A stretch of 64,000 bases of DNA from Pandoraea faecigallinarum (GCF_001029105.3 NZ_CP011808.2:322626-386625); one strand, 5' to 3'; counted from the stretch's first letter, positions 28,093-37,434 are shown. Translations and numbers: made by a program. Notes: generated by a model from the letters alone, not told the origin.

Positions 28093-30612
28093 CTAACTGT
28101 TGTTATCCGCAGCCAACGCTGCGGCTGCCGCAGCTTCCTTGAGCAGACCCGCATCCTTGTAAGCGGTTTCAGCAAGCGTATACCACCCAGCGGCGTGCCT
28201 CTGCCAATCAGCACGCCTGCGCCCCTTAATGTCACCGTTTACCTCGCTATGACCAGCCTTCATAAAGGCCTCTGCGGAGCTCACAAGAGCTTCTTTAGCT
28301 CGGTCGGGCAGATCGGCCTTCGCGTAGGCGCGTGCGGCGAGCCCGTAGCGTCTTCCGGCCAAAGCGTCCATACCGTCCTGCGTGTCGGCTTGCGCGCCTT
28401 TCGAGAAGGCTTTCGCGGCAGACTCGTATCCGCCCGGCCCGCCCACCAACTCCCATTCCTGCCCAGCCATTTCGTAGATTACTGCCGCTTGGCTGAACCC
28501 ACGAACTCCCTCGTGGACTTCTGCGGCGCTCTCAAGGGCTCGTGCAACCTGCGCGCGCTGACCAGGCACCCTCTCGAAGGCGGTCGCGGCGTTCATGTAG
28601 GTAAGGATAGCCTCTTCCTGCTGATCCGCCTCGTGTGAGTAGACTTCGGCGGCCTGCAGGTAGGCGAGTGCGGCTTGCGTGTGCTGGTCCGCGTCCCTAT
28701 GAGCTATTGCGGCCTGCAGGTAGGCGGCTGCGGCCTGCGTGGGCAGCCCAGCCTCCTTGAAGGTCTTTGCAGCCTCCAGGTAACTTCTCGCGGCCAGAAT
28801 GGAATCACGAGCCAACACGTGGGCTGTTGCGACCCTGTTGTGGACTTCTGCGGCGCTCTCGAGGGCCATCGTGACTTGCGCGAGCAGACCACCCACCCTC
28901 GCATAAGCGTCTGCTGCGTTCCGGTAGGCGCGTACAGTCAGATTAGCCAGATCTACTAGATCGGCCAGATCGTGCCGTTCAGCCTTCATGTATTCCTTCG
29001 CGGCCTTCATAAAGGTTTTTGCGGCCTTTTCGTAGGCTGGTCCAGCCGGCGAATGTAACTCCATCTGCTGAAGAAAAAGAGCTTCTGCACCCTCGTCGTA
29101 ACACTTTGCAGCGGCCCTGTGATCACCGACCTCCGAGTAGAGTTTCGCGGCCTGCGTAGAGAATTTTGCGGCCTCCGCGGGCGAAACCTTTTGGGTCTCC
29201 ACAGCCTGCTTATAGACTTCTAAAGCGCTCCCGATAGCTTCTGTGACCTGCGCGTGCTTATCATCCACCTTCGCAAAGGCCTTTGCGACGTTCAAGTAGG
29301 CGCGTGCAGCCAGTTCGGGTTGTTCAGCCGCCATGTATTCCTTCACGGCCTGCGTATAGGATTCTGCAGCCTGCGTATAGAAATTTAGGGCCTCCTGGCG
29401 AGGTTGCAGACCAGCAAGGTGCGTAAGGGCTGCTGCGACCATCTCATAAGCGTCTCCGGCCAGCTTCTGCTGATTAAGTGTTTTATAAGCTTCTGCTGCC
29501 AGTCTGAAGTTGACTCTAGCCAGATCGTACCGTTTGCGCTCCAGGTAGTATTGTGCGGCCTCCCAGTAGGCTTTTGCCGCCTTCCCGCGGGCGGCTTTGC
29601 CCTGCTCGTGCTGTCCAGCGTCCATGTAAGCTTGCGCGTTGGCCTGGCGGGCTGCCGCGACCTGCTCATAGGCTTTTTCAGCTAGATCGCGCCGATGCCC
29701 TTTTACATAGGCTGTCACGACATCCCCGTAGGCCTGTGCAGCCAGATCGTACCGCCCCTCGTCTCTGTAGGCTTCCGCCACCTCCAGGTAGGCATCCCCG
29801 GCCTGCGTGTAAGCTTGTTGGGCTTGAGCGGGATAGTCCCCCTTCATGTAGGCTTGTGCGGCATTCATAAAGTTTTGTGCAGCCAGATCGTGCCGCCCCT
29901 CGTGTCTGTAGGCTTCCGCGACCTTCAGGTAGGCGTCCCCGCCCTGCTTGTAGGCTCGTGCAGCTAGATCGCGCCGATTAACATCCACACCCTCATAGGC
30001 TTCCGCGGCCGCGCCGAAGGCTTTTGCGGCCTGCCAATAGGCGGTTATGGCGCGCCGAACCTCACCGCGGTAGTGGTACACCTCCCCTTGTGCGGAGGCC
30101 ACCTGTCCGGCCATGGAACACCTGTCTTGATCAGCAAGGAAGATTGAAAACTCGTTGAGGCCAGTGCCGGATTCAGTGGTTTGCAGGAGATCGGCTTTCG
30201 CCGTCTCCGTGAGCGATTCCCCCAGCAGGCTCGCGACCCTTTCGCGGCTTACTACCTGTGAGTCTTCGCGGCCTATCAGGGTATCGTTATCGTGGTGCAC
30301 CTTAAAATTCACATGAATAAAATCCGTCAGCTTCTTCACCGCGTCTTCGCTCTCTGCGTCGGCATGCTTATAAAGCGCTAGGATGCCGAAGGCGAGCAGA
30401 CTCGTGGCTTTGCTTTTGTGATGAAAGGCACGGTCGAAGAAGCGATCCGCCCCTCCCATGTGGGTGATATCCCCAAGGGAAGCTCTGATCGATTCCGCAC
30501 TATTGAAGTCAACGGACTTCAGCGCCCTGTTGGTGTACCCGTGACGTGGCTCGGACACGCATGAATTCCAATGGGCGTAGCGGCGAAACAAGCGAACGGG
30601 ACTGTCAACCAT
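28093..30612 (-). CDS. 839-residue TPR/alpha-SNAP-like repeat protein, candidate effector
   Basis: Not a named family. Start ATG 30612 has AAGGAG 7 bp upstream. Residues 1-175 resemble the N-terminal half of the protein at 3809-4738. From about 175 to 835 follow roughly 15 or more helix-pair repeats rich in Ala, Tyr and Glu (AARAYKQGGDAYLKVAEAYR, AAQNFMNAAQAYMKGDYPAQ, AAQAYGDVVTAYVKG), with the spacing of TPR/alpha-SNAP superhelices. Two neighbouring repeats (about 29737-29815 and 29884-29962) are nearly identical in DNA, period 147 bp. No signal peptide or membrane helix. Bacterial alpha-SNAP mimicry of vesicle-fusion machinery would fit an intracellular lifestyle, but that is inference. No frameshift over 2.5 kb. 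Confidence 0.78.
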   Translation of the reverse strand: MVDSPVRLFRRYAHWNSCVSEPRHGYTNRALKSVDFNSAESIRASLGDITHMGGADRFFDRAFHHKSKATSLLAFGILALYKHADAESEDAVKKLTDFIHVNFKVHHDNDTLIGREDSQVVSRERVASLLGESLTETAKADLLQTTESGTGLNEFSIFLADQDRCSMAGQVASAQGEVYHYRGEVRRAITAYWQAAKAFGAAAEAYEGVDVNRRDLAARAYKQGGDAYLKVAEAYRHEGRHDLAAQNFMNAAQAYMKGDYPAQAQQAYTQAGDAYLEVAEAYRDEGRYDLAAQAYGDVVTAYVKGHRRDLAEKAYEQVAAARQANAQAYMDAGQHEQGKAARGKAAKAYWEAAQYYLERKRYDLARVNFRLAAEAYKTLNQQKLAGDAYEMVAAALTHLAGLQPRQEALNFYTQAAESYTQAVKEYMAAEQPELAARAYLNVAKAFAKVDDKHAQVTEAIGSALEVYKQAVETQKVSPAEAAKFSTQAAKLYSEVGDHRAAAKCYDEGAEALFLQQMELHSPAGPAYEKAAKTFMKAAKEYMKAERHDLADLVDLANLTVRAYRNAADAYARVGGLLAQVTMALESAAEVHNRVATAHVLARDSILAARSYLEAAKTFKEAGLPTQAAAAYLQAAIAHRDADQHTQAALAYLQAAEVYSHEADQQEEAILTYMNAATAFERVPGQRAQVARALESAAEVHEGVRGFSQAAVIYEMAGQEWELVGGPGGYESAAKAFSKGAQADTQDGMDALAGRRYGLAARAYAKADLPDRAKEALVSSAEAFMKAGHSEVNGDIKGRRRADWQRHAAGWYTLAETAYKDAGLLKEAAAAAALAADNNS

Positions 30613-30770
30613 GAGAAAGCTCCTTAAACCAACATCGGGGAACGCCGATTGAGACCACCGTTAGCCACCATACCCCGATTCTCGTATCGTTCGGAAGGCA
30701 AGAAAACGACGCCCCTGCGCCGCCAGGCTTACGGGGGCGAACCTTTTGTTAAGAATTTATCCGTAATTTA

Positions 30771-30912
30771 GGCGTTGTCAACTTAGGGAGGTTTGGCCGA
30801 AGCCGATGCATGAGTCCTCAGCGTCTCAAAAAGCATTGGACGGATTTTGGGTAACGTGGTGAATTCTCGCCATGCAGCAAAGCACACCGCGAGCTGATTG
30901 CGGTAAAGGCTT
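30771..30912 (-). mobile_element. IS6-family right-end remnant
   Basis: Begins GGCGTTGTCAACTTAGGG (the IS6 terminal repeat) and continues through the last transposase codons, as at 60783, then diverges at about 30910. It lies 160 bp upstream of the 839-residue gene start. Confidence 0.75.
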
Positions 30913-31312
30913 GATTTTCAGCGGTTGCGCCGAAGCGCGCTGCAAGGTTGGTGTTTGCAGTTAATGCTGTCCCATTGATTAGCGAGGTGACGGGTCCTCG
31001 GCATGCCCTGACTGCTTCGTGACCCCTGTCGAAACCAGGTCGCCCCCGCAGTGGGATGGCCCGTAAACCACGGGCCAGATATTCATAAAAACAATGTGGT
31101 GCAGTAATGCTGAGGAACCCTATGTTTCCGAGGGTTACACTGCGCACCGGCGCGAATGCCGTTGCTGATGCTGTATTGTCCGTAGCGTCGCCGAGCACCG
31201 CATCGGGTGAACACCTGAGATGTGCGCGGCACGCGCACGGCCCGGACGCCTTCGCGCCCTGGCACGCGGCGACCCGCAGGCGTGCACCGGAACTTCAGGA
31301 CGACAGCCCTAA
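30913..31312. other. About 400 bp without recognised gene
   Basis: No gene or known repeat recognised; bounded by IS6 and IS5 remnants. Confidence 0.4.
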
Positions 31313-31640
31313 GAAACTCTAACAAAATGATTTTCTGAGACGACGCCAGCAGATGATACAGGCAGCAATTTTGAGGAAGGCTTCATGGATGATGGCCAGA
31401 CGTTCAAAGCGCACCCGCAGTCTCTTGAAATGGTGTAGCCAAGCAATGGTCCGCTCAACGATCCAGCGTGTTTTGCCCAGACCACTGCCATGCGGCTCAC
31501 CGCGCCGGGCGATCTGCGTGGCGATGCCCGCGGCGTGCAAGGGGCGGCGATACTTATCATGGTCGTACCCGCGATCGCCTTGCACAATTTTGGGTTTGCA
31601 CAGGGGCCGCCCGCGCTTGCCGCGAATCGGTGGGATAGCG
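31313..31640 (-). mobile_element. IS5-family element, OrfB 3' fragment
   Basis: Left end GAAACTCTAACAAAATG followed by minus-strand codons VQGDRGYDHDKYR-like (GDRGYDHDKYRRPLHAAGIA) to RFERLAIIHEAFLK. Related but not identical to copies 23905 and 37598. Cut at about 31640. Confidence 0.85.
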
Positions 31641-31826
31641 TCGACTGGAGTTGCCCCTGTAACTCAGGACAGGCGGACACCGTTAGGTTGATGACACCGC
31701 ATTACACCTGAACTCGCGAGGCGAGCGGTATTTCAGGGCTTTGTGCGGGTGGCGCTCATTGTAGTGTTCAAACGCGATAGCCAGACGCGAGAGCGCGGCT
31801 GGTGCGTCAGACTTGTCCATATAGGC
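31641..31826 (-). pseudogene. IS3-family OrfB C-terminal fragment
   Basis: Minus-strand codons read [20 protein letters not shown] and [11 protein letters not shown], a C terminus like that of IS2-type OrfB. The right end of that element (CGGTGTCCGCCTGTCCTGAG) follows near 31665-31690. Cut by the next IS3. Confidence 0.7.
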
Positions 31827-31889
31827 TGACCCTGCCTCGATTTCACGTACACCAAGAAGTGGTTAACTTCTGAGGTACGGAGAATCGAA

Positions 31890-32210
31890 ATGAAAGATGG
31901 GAAACTGCCCAAGCGGCAGTACACAGAGGAATTCAAGGCTGAAGCCGTCAGGCTTGCGGCGTCGGTGGGCGGGCTCGAGGCCGCACGGCGCCTTGGTGTG
32001 CCGGTGGCCACGGTGGGCAACTGGTCAAGGCGCGGCGTTGCTTCGTCCGGCCCGGGCGGTGGGCCAGCCCCTGGAGAGGCGCCGGCCCGTCGCCCCGTCA
32101 GTGAGCTGGAGGCGGAGAACAGTCGCCTTCGTAGGGAATTGGCCGAAGCGAAGCTGGATGTAGAAATCCTGCGAAAAGCGACGGCGTACTTCGCCAAAGT
32201 GTCGCGATGA
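31890..32210 (+). CDS. IS3-family transposase OrfA
   Basis: 106 residues; HTH of the IS3 OrfA type (YTEEFKAEAVRLAASVGGLE, AARRLGVPVATVGNW) followed by a leucine-zipper-like SELEAENSRLRRELAEAKLD. Its stop overlaps the OrfB start (ATGA), suggesting coupled translation. Confidence 0.93.
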   Translation: MKDGKLPKRQYTEEFKAEAVRLAASVGGLEAARRLGVPVATVGNWSRRGVASSGPGGGPAPGEAPARRPVSELEAENSRLRRELAEAKLDVEILRKATAYFAKVSR

Positions 32211-33070
32211 AGTACGCCTGGATCGACAAACATCGCGACCAGTACCCTGTCAACCGCTTGTGCCGCGTGTTGGGCGTATCGCGAAGCGGCTATTGCCAGT
32301 GGCGTGTGCGTCCACCGAGCTCCCGGGCGTTGGCCAATCAGGCCCTGGATGCCGAGGTGGCCGCCATCGACCAGGCCAGCCGCCGTAGCTACGGCCGGCC
32401 TCGAATCGTCCAGAGACTGCGCCAGCAGGGCCAGATGGTTGGCGCCGAGCGGGTTCGCAAGCGCCTACGGCGCCAAGGGCTGAGGCCGGTGTACAGAAGG
32501 CCGTTCGTGGTGAGCACCGACTCGGCACATCCTCTGCCGGTGGCCGCGAACCTCCTGGATCGGCGCTTCGATGGCTGGCAGCCCGATCAGGCCTGGGTGG
32601 CCGACATCACGTACGTGCCCACGGGCGAGGGCTGGTTGTACCTTGCGGCAGTGATGGACTTGGCTGGCCGGCGGATCGTGGGCTGGTCAATGTCCGAAGC
32701 GATAGATGCGAGCTTGGTGTGCGCCGCTCTGAAATCGGCATGGTGGCAACGCAAGCCGGACAAGGGCCTGCTTGTGCATACCGATCGCGGGTCGCAATAT
32801 GCCAGTGGGCGCTACCGAGCGCTGGCTGGCGACCTGGACATCACGATGTCCATGAGCAGGAGAGCCAACGCTTGGGACAACGCGCCGATGGAGAGCTTCT
32901 TCAAGACGCTGAAGGTCGAGCGCATCTACCAGGTACGCTACGAAACGCGGGCGCAGGCCAGGCTCGATATCGTGGACTGGATCGAGGGTTGGGACAACCG
33001 CCAGCGCCTGCACTCGGCCAACGGCTTGCTTGCCCCTGTGGCGTGGGAGAATGCCTGCTTGGCTGCATGA
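32207..33070 (+). CDS. IS3-family transposase OrfB
   Basis: 287 residues, rve integrase core with DDE: WVADITYVPTGEGW (D), VHTDRGSQYASGRYR (D) and DNAPMESFFKTLKVE (E). Intact; with OrfA it forms a potentially active transposase. Confidence 0.95.
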   Translation: MKYAWIDKHRDQYPVNRLCRVLGVSRSGYCQWRVRPPSSRALANQALDAEVAAIDQASRRSYGRPRIVQRLRQQGQMVGAERVRKRLRRQGLRPVYRRPFVVSTDSAHPLPVAANLLDRRFDGWQPDQAWVADITYVPTGEGWLYLAAVMDLAGRRIVGWSMSEAIDASLVCAALKSAWWQRKPDKGLLVHTDRGSQYASGRYRALAGDLDITMSMSRRANAWDNAPMESFFKTLKVERIYQVRYETRAQARLDIVDWIEGWDNRQRLHSANGLLAPVAWENACLAA

Positions 33071-33100
33071 CTTGATGTACGTGGAAACGAGACAGGGTCA

Positions 33101-33128
33101 AAGGTGTTGCCTCGACCCATTGAACCTA
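33101..33128 (-). mobile_element. IS30 right-end remnant
   Basis: The sequence AAGGTGTTGCCTCGACCC continuing to ATTGAACCTACC equals the right end of the IS30 copies at 41749 and 61920. It joins an IS3 OrfA at the same position as the intact IS30 at 41749. Confidence 0.85.
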
Positions 33129-33685
33129 CCGTCGCTTTTGAGAGGATTTCCACATCGAGTTTCGCACTGGCTAATTTGAAAGAGACTGGATTTGACCTGA
33201 CCGACAGTGTCCGATAGTTCTGCGCTCGGGTTCGTTAACCACTTTTCCGTGCAGACTGTTTCTCGCCGTTCAAAACCGGCCCAGGGTCGTCAGGATAGGA
33301 CAACTCGAGCACCACACCGGACGGCAACACTTCGCACATTGTCCGTCAGGTCAAGTACCGGCTGATACAGCTAATTCCTTGCGTAGCCGACTGACTTCCG
33401 CCTCCAGCTCCGATACGCCGGGCTTGGCGCGGCTCACAGAGGCTGCCGCGCCTGGCGTGGCCGCCCCGCCTTCGCGCTGCTTGCGCGCCCAGTTTCCGAG
33501 GGTCGCCATCGGCACCCCCAAACGGCGTGCCGCCTCATTGTGTCCCACCGAATTTGCCAGTCTTGCCGCCTCCACCCGGAACTCATCCGTGTAGCGACGA
33601 TTCGGTACCCCTTTTTCGCCCATACCCACCTCCGTTCAACAGATTATCCAACTTCTCTGCTGTACATCGTTTCGAGGCAAGGTCA
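33129..33685 (-). pseudogene. IS3-family OrfA fragment carrying MITE copy 1
   Basis: Left end at 33685 (GAGGCAAGGTCA). OrfA from 33629 (MGMGEKGVPNRRYTDEFRVE) to SRLRKEL, then the 193-bp MITE, then the rest (ASAKLDVEILSKAT) to the IS30 border at 33128. Equivalent to the OrfA at 41450. OrfB is missing here. Confidence 0.88.
33177..33369. mobile_element. 193-bp MITE, copy 1
   Basis: Starts TGAAAGAGACTGGATTTGAC and ends ACCGGCTGATACA. Flanked by GCTAATT on both sides (33170-33176 and 33370-33376), a 7-bp target duplication confirmed by comparison with the uninterrupted OrfA at 41450. The ends are imperfect inverted repeats (about 28 of 38 positions, core TTGACCTGAC.GACA.TGT). Copy 2 at 39415 has the same length and differs at 4 bases. 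No transposase, so non-autonomous. Confidence 0.92.
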
Positions 33686-33751
33686 AGCCTAGGGTCTGTT
33701 TACATTTGTTGAAACGTGTTTACATCTCGTCTTTTGCGCGAGCGAGACAAG

Positions 33752-34120
33752 ATGATTCGAACGTTGTTGAGCGACGAGGTATGGGCGCGAATCAAATCGG
33801 TATTGCCGGGCAAGGAAGGCGATCCTGGGCGAACGGCGGTCGACAACCGCTGGTTTGTCGAAGCCGTCCTGTGGATCGGCCGAACCGGCTGCCCGTGGCG
33901 TGATTTGCCCAAGGCCTTCGGGCGGTGGCACACGGTGTACATGCGCTTCTCGCGCTGGCGGCGCAATGGTGTCTGGGAGCGCGTGGTGCACGCCCTAGCC
34001 GACGAAACGGAAATCAGATGTGTGCTGATCGACTCAACCATTGTGCGTGCGCACCAACATTCAGCCGGTGCTCGAAAAAAAGCGGCCCGCAAGCACTCGG
34101 CCGCTCCCGCGGAGGACTGA
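33752..34120 (+). CDS. IS5-family transposase OrfA
   Basis: Starts MIRTLLSDEVWARIKSVLPG; contains WFVEAVLWIGRTGCPWRDLP and CVLIDSTIVRAHQH with the first catalytic D. Ends shortly after the A-run (KKAARKHSAAPAED). The frame is open. Confidence 0.9.
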   Translation: MIRTLLSDEVWARIKSVLPGKEGDPGRTAVDNRWFVEAVLWIGRTGCPWRDLPKAFGRWHTVYMRFSRWRRNGVWERVVHALADETEIRCVLIDSTIVRAHQHSAGARKKAARKHSAAPAED

Positions 34121-34509
34121 GAACCAAGCTGCACCTGGCCGTCGATGAAGCCGGACGTCCTCTGCGAATGATCGTTACCGAGGGACAAGTTTCCGATATT
34201 TCGCGCGCGAATGAAATGGTTGAGCACTTGCGCACCGGTGCAGTCATCGCTGACAAGGGTTACGACTCGGATGCCTTCGTCAACACTATCCGGGCTACCC
34301 GTGCGAAGGCCGTTATCCCGCCGCACTCGAATAGAAAGGCCAAGCGTCGGTACAGCCGAAAGCTGTACCGAACTCGCAACATCGTCGAACGATTTTTCGG
34401 TCGTATCAAACATTTTCGTCGTGTCGCCACTCGCTATGACAAGCTCGCACAGAACTATCTCGCCTTCGCTTCCCTTGCCTGCGCGTTCGGGCCGCTGGTG
34501 AGAATGTGA
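34075..34509 (+). CDS. IS5-family transposase OrfB (reached by frameshifting)
   Basis: Continues the DDE domain: GGLRTKLHLAVDEAGRPLRM, VIADKGYDSDAFV (second D) and YRTRNIVERFFGRIKHFRRV (E), ending at 34509. It has no own start near the overlap, consistent with programmed frameshifting of the OrfA-OrfB product. Confidence 0.85.
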   Translation, partial: KKSGPQALGRSRGGLRTKLHLAVDEAGRPLRMIVTEGQVSDISRANEMVEHLRTGAVIADKGYDSDAFVNTIRATRAKAVIPPHSNRKAKRRYSRKLYRTRNIVERFFGRIKHFRRVATRYDKLAQNYLAFASLACAFGPLVRM

Positions 34510-34519
34510 ACAGAACCTA

Positions 34520-34935
34520 AATTGACAACGCCGCAGCGGGAGTGACGCCTACGATAACGCCGTGGCGGAAACGATCCACGGCGCGTCCACGGCGGAAGTG
34601 CTCCCTCCCATTGGCCCGGGGCGTCATCGGCGGGCCGGTGGAACCGGCAATCCTCGAATGGGGGAGACGGGGTCAACGATCGTCGGCCGAGGTGGTCAAC
34701 TTGCCGCGATGCGAGGACGCCCATGCATGCGTCTACCGGGGCGCAAAAAGCAGGAGAGGGCATTGGAGTCACGTTGGCGCATGCACGCCATGCAGCAAAG
34801 CGCACCACGAGCGGCTGGCGATAAAGGCCTGCGCGCCCCGCATGGCGTTGGCGTGCGAAGTGCTGTCGGATCGGCCCGAAGCATGACCGGGCGGCCGGCG
34901 TGCGCGCAAGCTTGCGAATCCGGGCAATCATGACG
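34520..34935. mobile_element. IS scar cluster (IS6 ends, IS3 fragment)
   Basis: AAATTGACAACGCC (34520) resembles an IS6 tip. Plus-strand DAYDNAVAETIHG (about 34543-34580) is an IS3 OrfB block. Minus-strand CFGPIRQHFARQRHAGRAGL and VRFAAWRACANVT (about 34770-34895) are the C-terminal part of an IS6 transposase. None is functional. Confidence 0.65.
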
Positions 34936-35191
34936 TTCGCGCCCTGGTGAATTGAGCGCCGCGCAAACGGCGGGCGTTCAGGGTCGGAGTCCGGCGGAGG
35001 GTGATCACGTTCGCCGAACTACGTAATCAACGAAATCAGCGAAAACAGGGTTGCAAAATCTGTCCAAAAACCGCATTCTTGAGGCCCTTTAAAAGCGCAT
35101 TTCGGCGGCATGATGAGAGGACTCATGATGCCAATCATCCGCGGCCCGGCCACGCCGCTCCGAGATACGCAGTCACACGCCGCAACCGATC

Positions 35192-37075
35192 ATGAGAGTG
35201 AGTCGCCCTTGGCTGCCCACGGGATCTTTGGACCGGGCACTAAATCATCAAGTCTCATTTGACGAATTAAGCCACGCCAGCGTTTGTGAGGGAATAGATC
35301 GCCACTTTTTTTCCTCGCTCGGCGCTACGGCTGCCCCGATCCGGCTGCGCGTGAATGAGGTGTGGGCGGACGCGGCGCACGGCGCCGTCGCGCTTAACGC
35401 GCCGCCCCGCACCGGCAGCGAACTTCTCGAGCAGGTCAGCGCGACAATTAGCGCAGCCTTCGTGGGCGCGGACGTGCCGGGAAACATCGCCCACGTACAG
35501 GCTTTTGTGATCGCGAGCCAGCTGGCATGCGAGGAGTTCTTGAATGTGGACCGCCTATTGAGCCTGCCAAATGTCGAGCAAATTGCGTATCAGCAAGTCC
35601 TTGACGTCAGCGTCCGGGGCACCGAGGTTTGCTTTCACAAGACGACGACCTACAAGGCGAAGGGGAGTGAGACACTGGCGCAGGTCGTCGACCTGGGGAT
35701 GAAGATATGGACCGAGCGCAGTTACCTTGGTTTTGGCGACAGTTGGCGGCTCCACGCCCAGGTGACCAATGCGGCGGTGCGTCTGAGCGGCGCACTTGAG
35801 CGCGACGTTCTGCTTGGCGCCGACGAGACGCTCACCCCCGCGGGGCGGCATTTCAAGGTGCCGATGGCGCCGAACGGTTTCTGGGGATGTATTACACAGG
35901 TATTTTCGCGGCTCGCCGGCCTGCTTGGCAAGCGGGGCATTGAGGTGGTCGTGGGCAATGCGGAAAATCTAGCCAGTGTGAAAGCCGTTACGCGCCCAGG
36001 GCAGCTCGAACTGAATTACCTGGATGAGGATTTCGATCGATCGGCCTTACTCGTGTGCGCAGAGCAAGACTACGGCTGGTGGAACAATGGCGTGGCGGAA
36101 TATCGAAGCGTTGGCGGTCAGGTCATGCGCGGCAATTATCTCCTGGACGACGAGTTACAATTTAAAGCCTATATGGCGAACGGGGAGGCGAAAGCCGATC
36201 GGCAGGCCGGCCTTTTGCTAGCGTCGAAAAAACTGACCGTGGGGGATGATCTTCGTGCCGGGGGCCGCTTTGCGCTTGCGTCGCATACCAATCGCTATGC
36301 CGACGAGTACCTCACTCGGACCGTTCTCGCTGCCCAATCGACGGCGACGCTGTTCAAAGACCTCGTAGACGCGCTCGGGGGCGATCTGTTTCGGTACAGC
36401 ATGACGAGCCATGATTTCATCACGCTGGACGCGGAGAACATCATGTCGCGACATGACGCGGAGTTGCTCGAGTATGCCCGGGGGTTAAGCCGCCTGGAGC
36501 GCGCGCAAACGGCCGAGGGATCGGCGATGGCGGCCGAGCTGGCGGAATTAAGGCGGCGCGTTGACGCGTTGGCGCGTGCGCACGACCTATCGGGGCTGAG
36601 TGAGCCCGAGCAGATAACGCAGGTGAAAAAACGCTTGGTCGTGGCGGTCATCGATCGGATTTCGGAGGCGTTTCCCGGTGATCCGGGGGGGGCCTTTCAA
36701 GTGCTCACAACGCTCGCCTATGCAGAGAAAGCCTCGCACGTCGTCATTCAGGGCGACGGTGGTCCTCAGTTTTTGAACGGACGCGATGAGACGCGCCAAA
36801 TCTCCATCTTCATCAAAAGCCCCGCAGGGGCGAATTTTGCAGGTAAGGCTTTTATCAAGTTTTACTCGTCGGTAAAAACGCTCGGTGAGCGCGGCGCAGT
36901 TCGATTCGGCCGCACGACCTTGGCAAAGGACAGGTTTAACGAAGCGAAGATGTCCTCCGGTTCGCTTTGGTGCGTGGACGACAACGATGAGCCCATCTTG
37001 GTGAATGCCTGGTACAACGCAACATTCGTGCTTAACGTTCCGGCAACGCCACCGCTTAGCCCGTGGCCAGTGTGA
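35192..37075 (+). CDS. 627-residue protein sharing domains with the 1038- and 938-residue proteins; candidate effector
   Basis: No named family. Residues about 35-255 are domain A (RHFFSS, LACEEFLNVDRLLSL, VCFHKTTTYKAKG, SWRLHAQVTNAAVRLSGAL); about 340-620 match the repeat unit that occurs twice in the 1038-residue protein (FITLDAENIM, QVKKRLVVAVIDRISEAFPG, VVIQGDGGPQFLNG). No Sec signal or membrane segment. The ATG at 35192 lacks a ribosome site. An ATG at 35124 behind GAGGACTC gives MMPIIRGPATPLRDTQSHAA, more like a native N terminus, but that frame stops at about 35260, so a small frameshift between 35195 and 35260 is possible. Flanked by IS scars. Confidence 0.7.
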   Translation: MRVSRPWLPTGSLDRALNHQVSFDELSHASVCEGIDRHFFSSLGATAAPIRLRVNEVWADAAHGAVALNAPPRTGSELLEQVSATISAAFVGADVPGNIAHVQAFVIASQLACEEFLNVDRLLSLPNVEQIAYQQVLDVSVRGTEVCFHKTTTYKAKGSETLAQVVDLGMKIWTERSYLGFGDSWRLHAQVTNAAVRLSGALERDVLLGADETLTPAGRHFKVPMAPNGFWGCITQVFSRLAGLLGKRGIEVVVGNAENLASVKAVTRPGQLELNYLDEDFDRSALLVCAEQDYGWWNNGVAEYRSVGGQVMRGNYLLDDELQFKAYMANGEAKADRQAGLLLASKKLTVGDDLRAGGRFALASHTNRYADEYLTRTVLAAQSTATLFKDLVDALGGDLFRYSMTSHDFITLDAENIMSRHDAELLEYARGLSRLERAQTAEGSAMAAELAELRRRVDALARAHDLSGLSEPEQITQVKKRLVVAVIDRISEAFPGDPGGAFQVLTTLAYAEKASHVVIQGDGGPQFLNGRDETRQISIFIKSPAGANFAGKAFIKFYSSVKTLGERGAVRFGRTTLAKDRFNEAKMSSGSLWCVDDNDEPILVNAWYNATFVLNVPATPPLSPWPV

Positions 37076-37108
37076 CGCAGTATGTCGTCCCGCGATGGTC
37101 GCCATTGT

Positions 37109-37372
37109 CACGCCCCTGCGGCCGGCTGAGGCCGGTCGGAGAAAATGGAAGCCAACGTTTCGTAAAATCGAGAAACGGAGGCATGGGTGAATCGAATTCC
37201 AAGAGCGGTCTATACGAAGGAGCTTCGCGACGAAGCGGTCAAGTTGGCGTTGGCCGAAGGTGTGGGGGTATCGGAAGCTTCCCGGCGCTTGTCGATCCCA
37301 ATCAAGACGCTGGCAAACTGGATGCGCGCGGCGAAGGCCGGTAAGCTGAAAGATGTCGGCCGGCACCAGAGG
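37109..37372 (+). pseudogene. IS3-family left end and OrfA fragment
   Basis: From ATG 37187 the codons read MNRIPRAVYTKELRDEAVKL and ASRRLSIPIKTLANWMRAAK, the HTH part of an IS3 OrfA. Cut at GRHQR by an IS6-type element. Confidence 0.8.
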
Positions 37373-37434
37373 CGGTATTGTCAGGTTGTTTGGTTGACGA
37401 TGCGCCAATAGGGAGTTGCAGAAAACGATGCTCG

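Larger units (their letters stand above)
31827..33100 (+). mobile_element. IS3-family element, complete
   Basis: Ends TGACCCTGCCTCGATTTCACG (31827) and ...CGTGGAAACGAGACAGGGTCA (33100) are inverted repeats; 1274 bp with intact OrfA and OrfB. The right side abuts an IS30 end remnant, the left an older IS3 fragment. Confidence 0.9.
33692..34518 (+). mobile_element. IS5-family element with two overlapping frames
   Basis: Ends GGGTCTGTTTACATTTG (about 33692) and GAATGTGAACAGAACC (about 34518). OrfA 33752-34120 and the OrfB frame to 34509 overlap at a run of seven A (about 34074-34080), a probable frameshift site. Confidence 0.88.
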
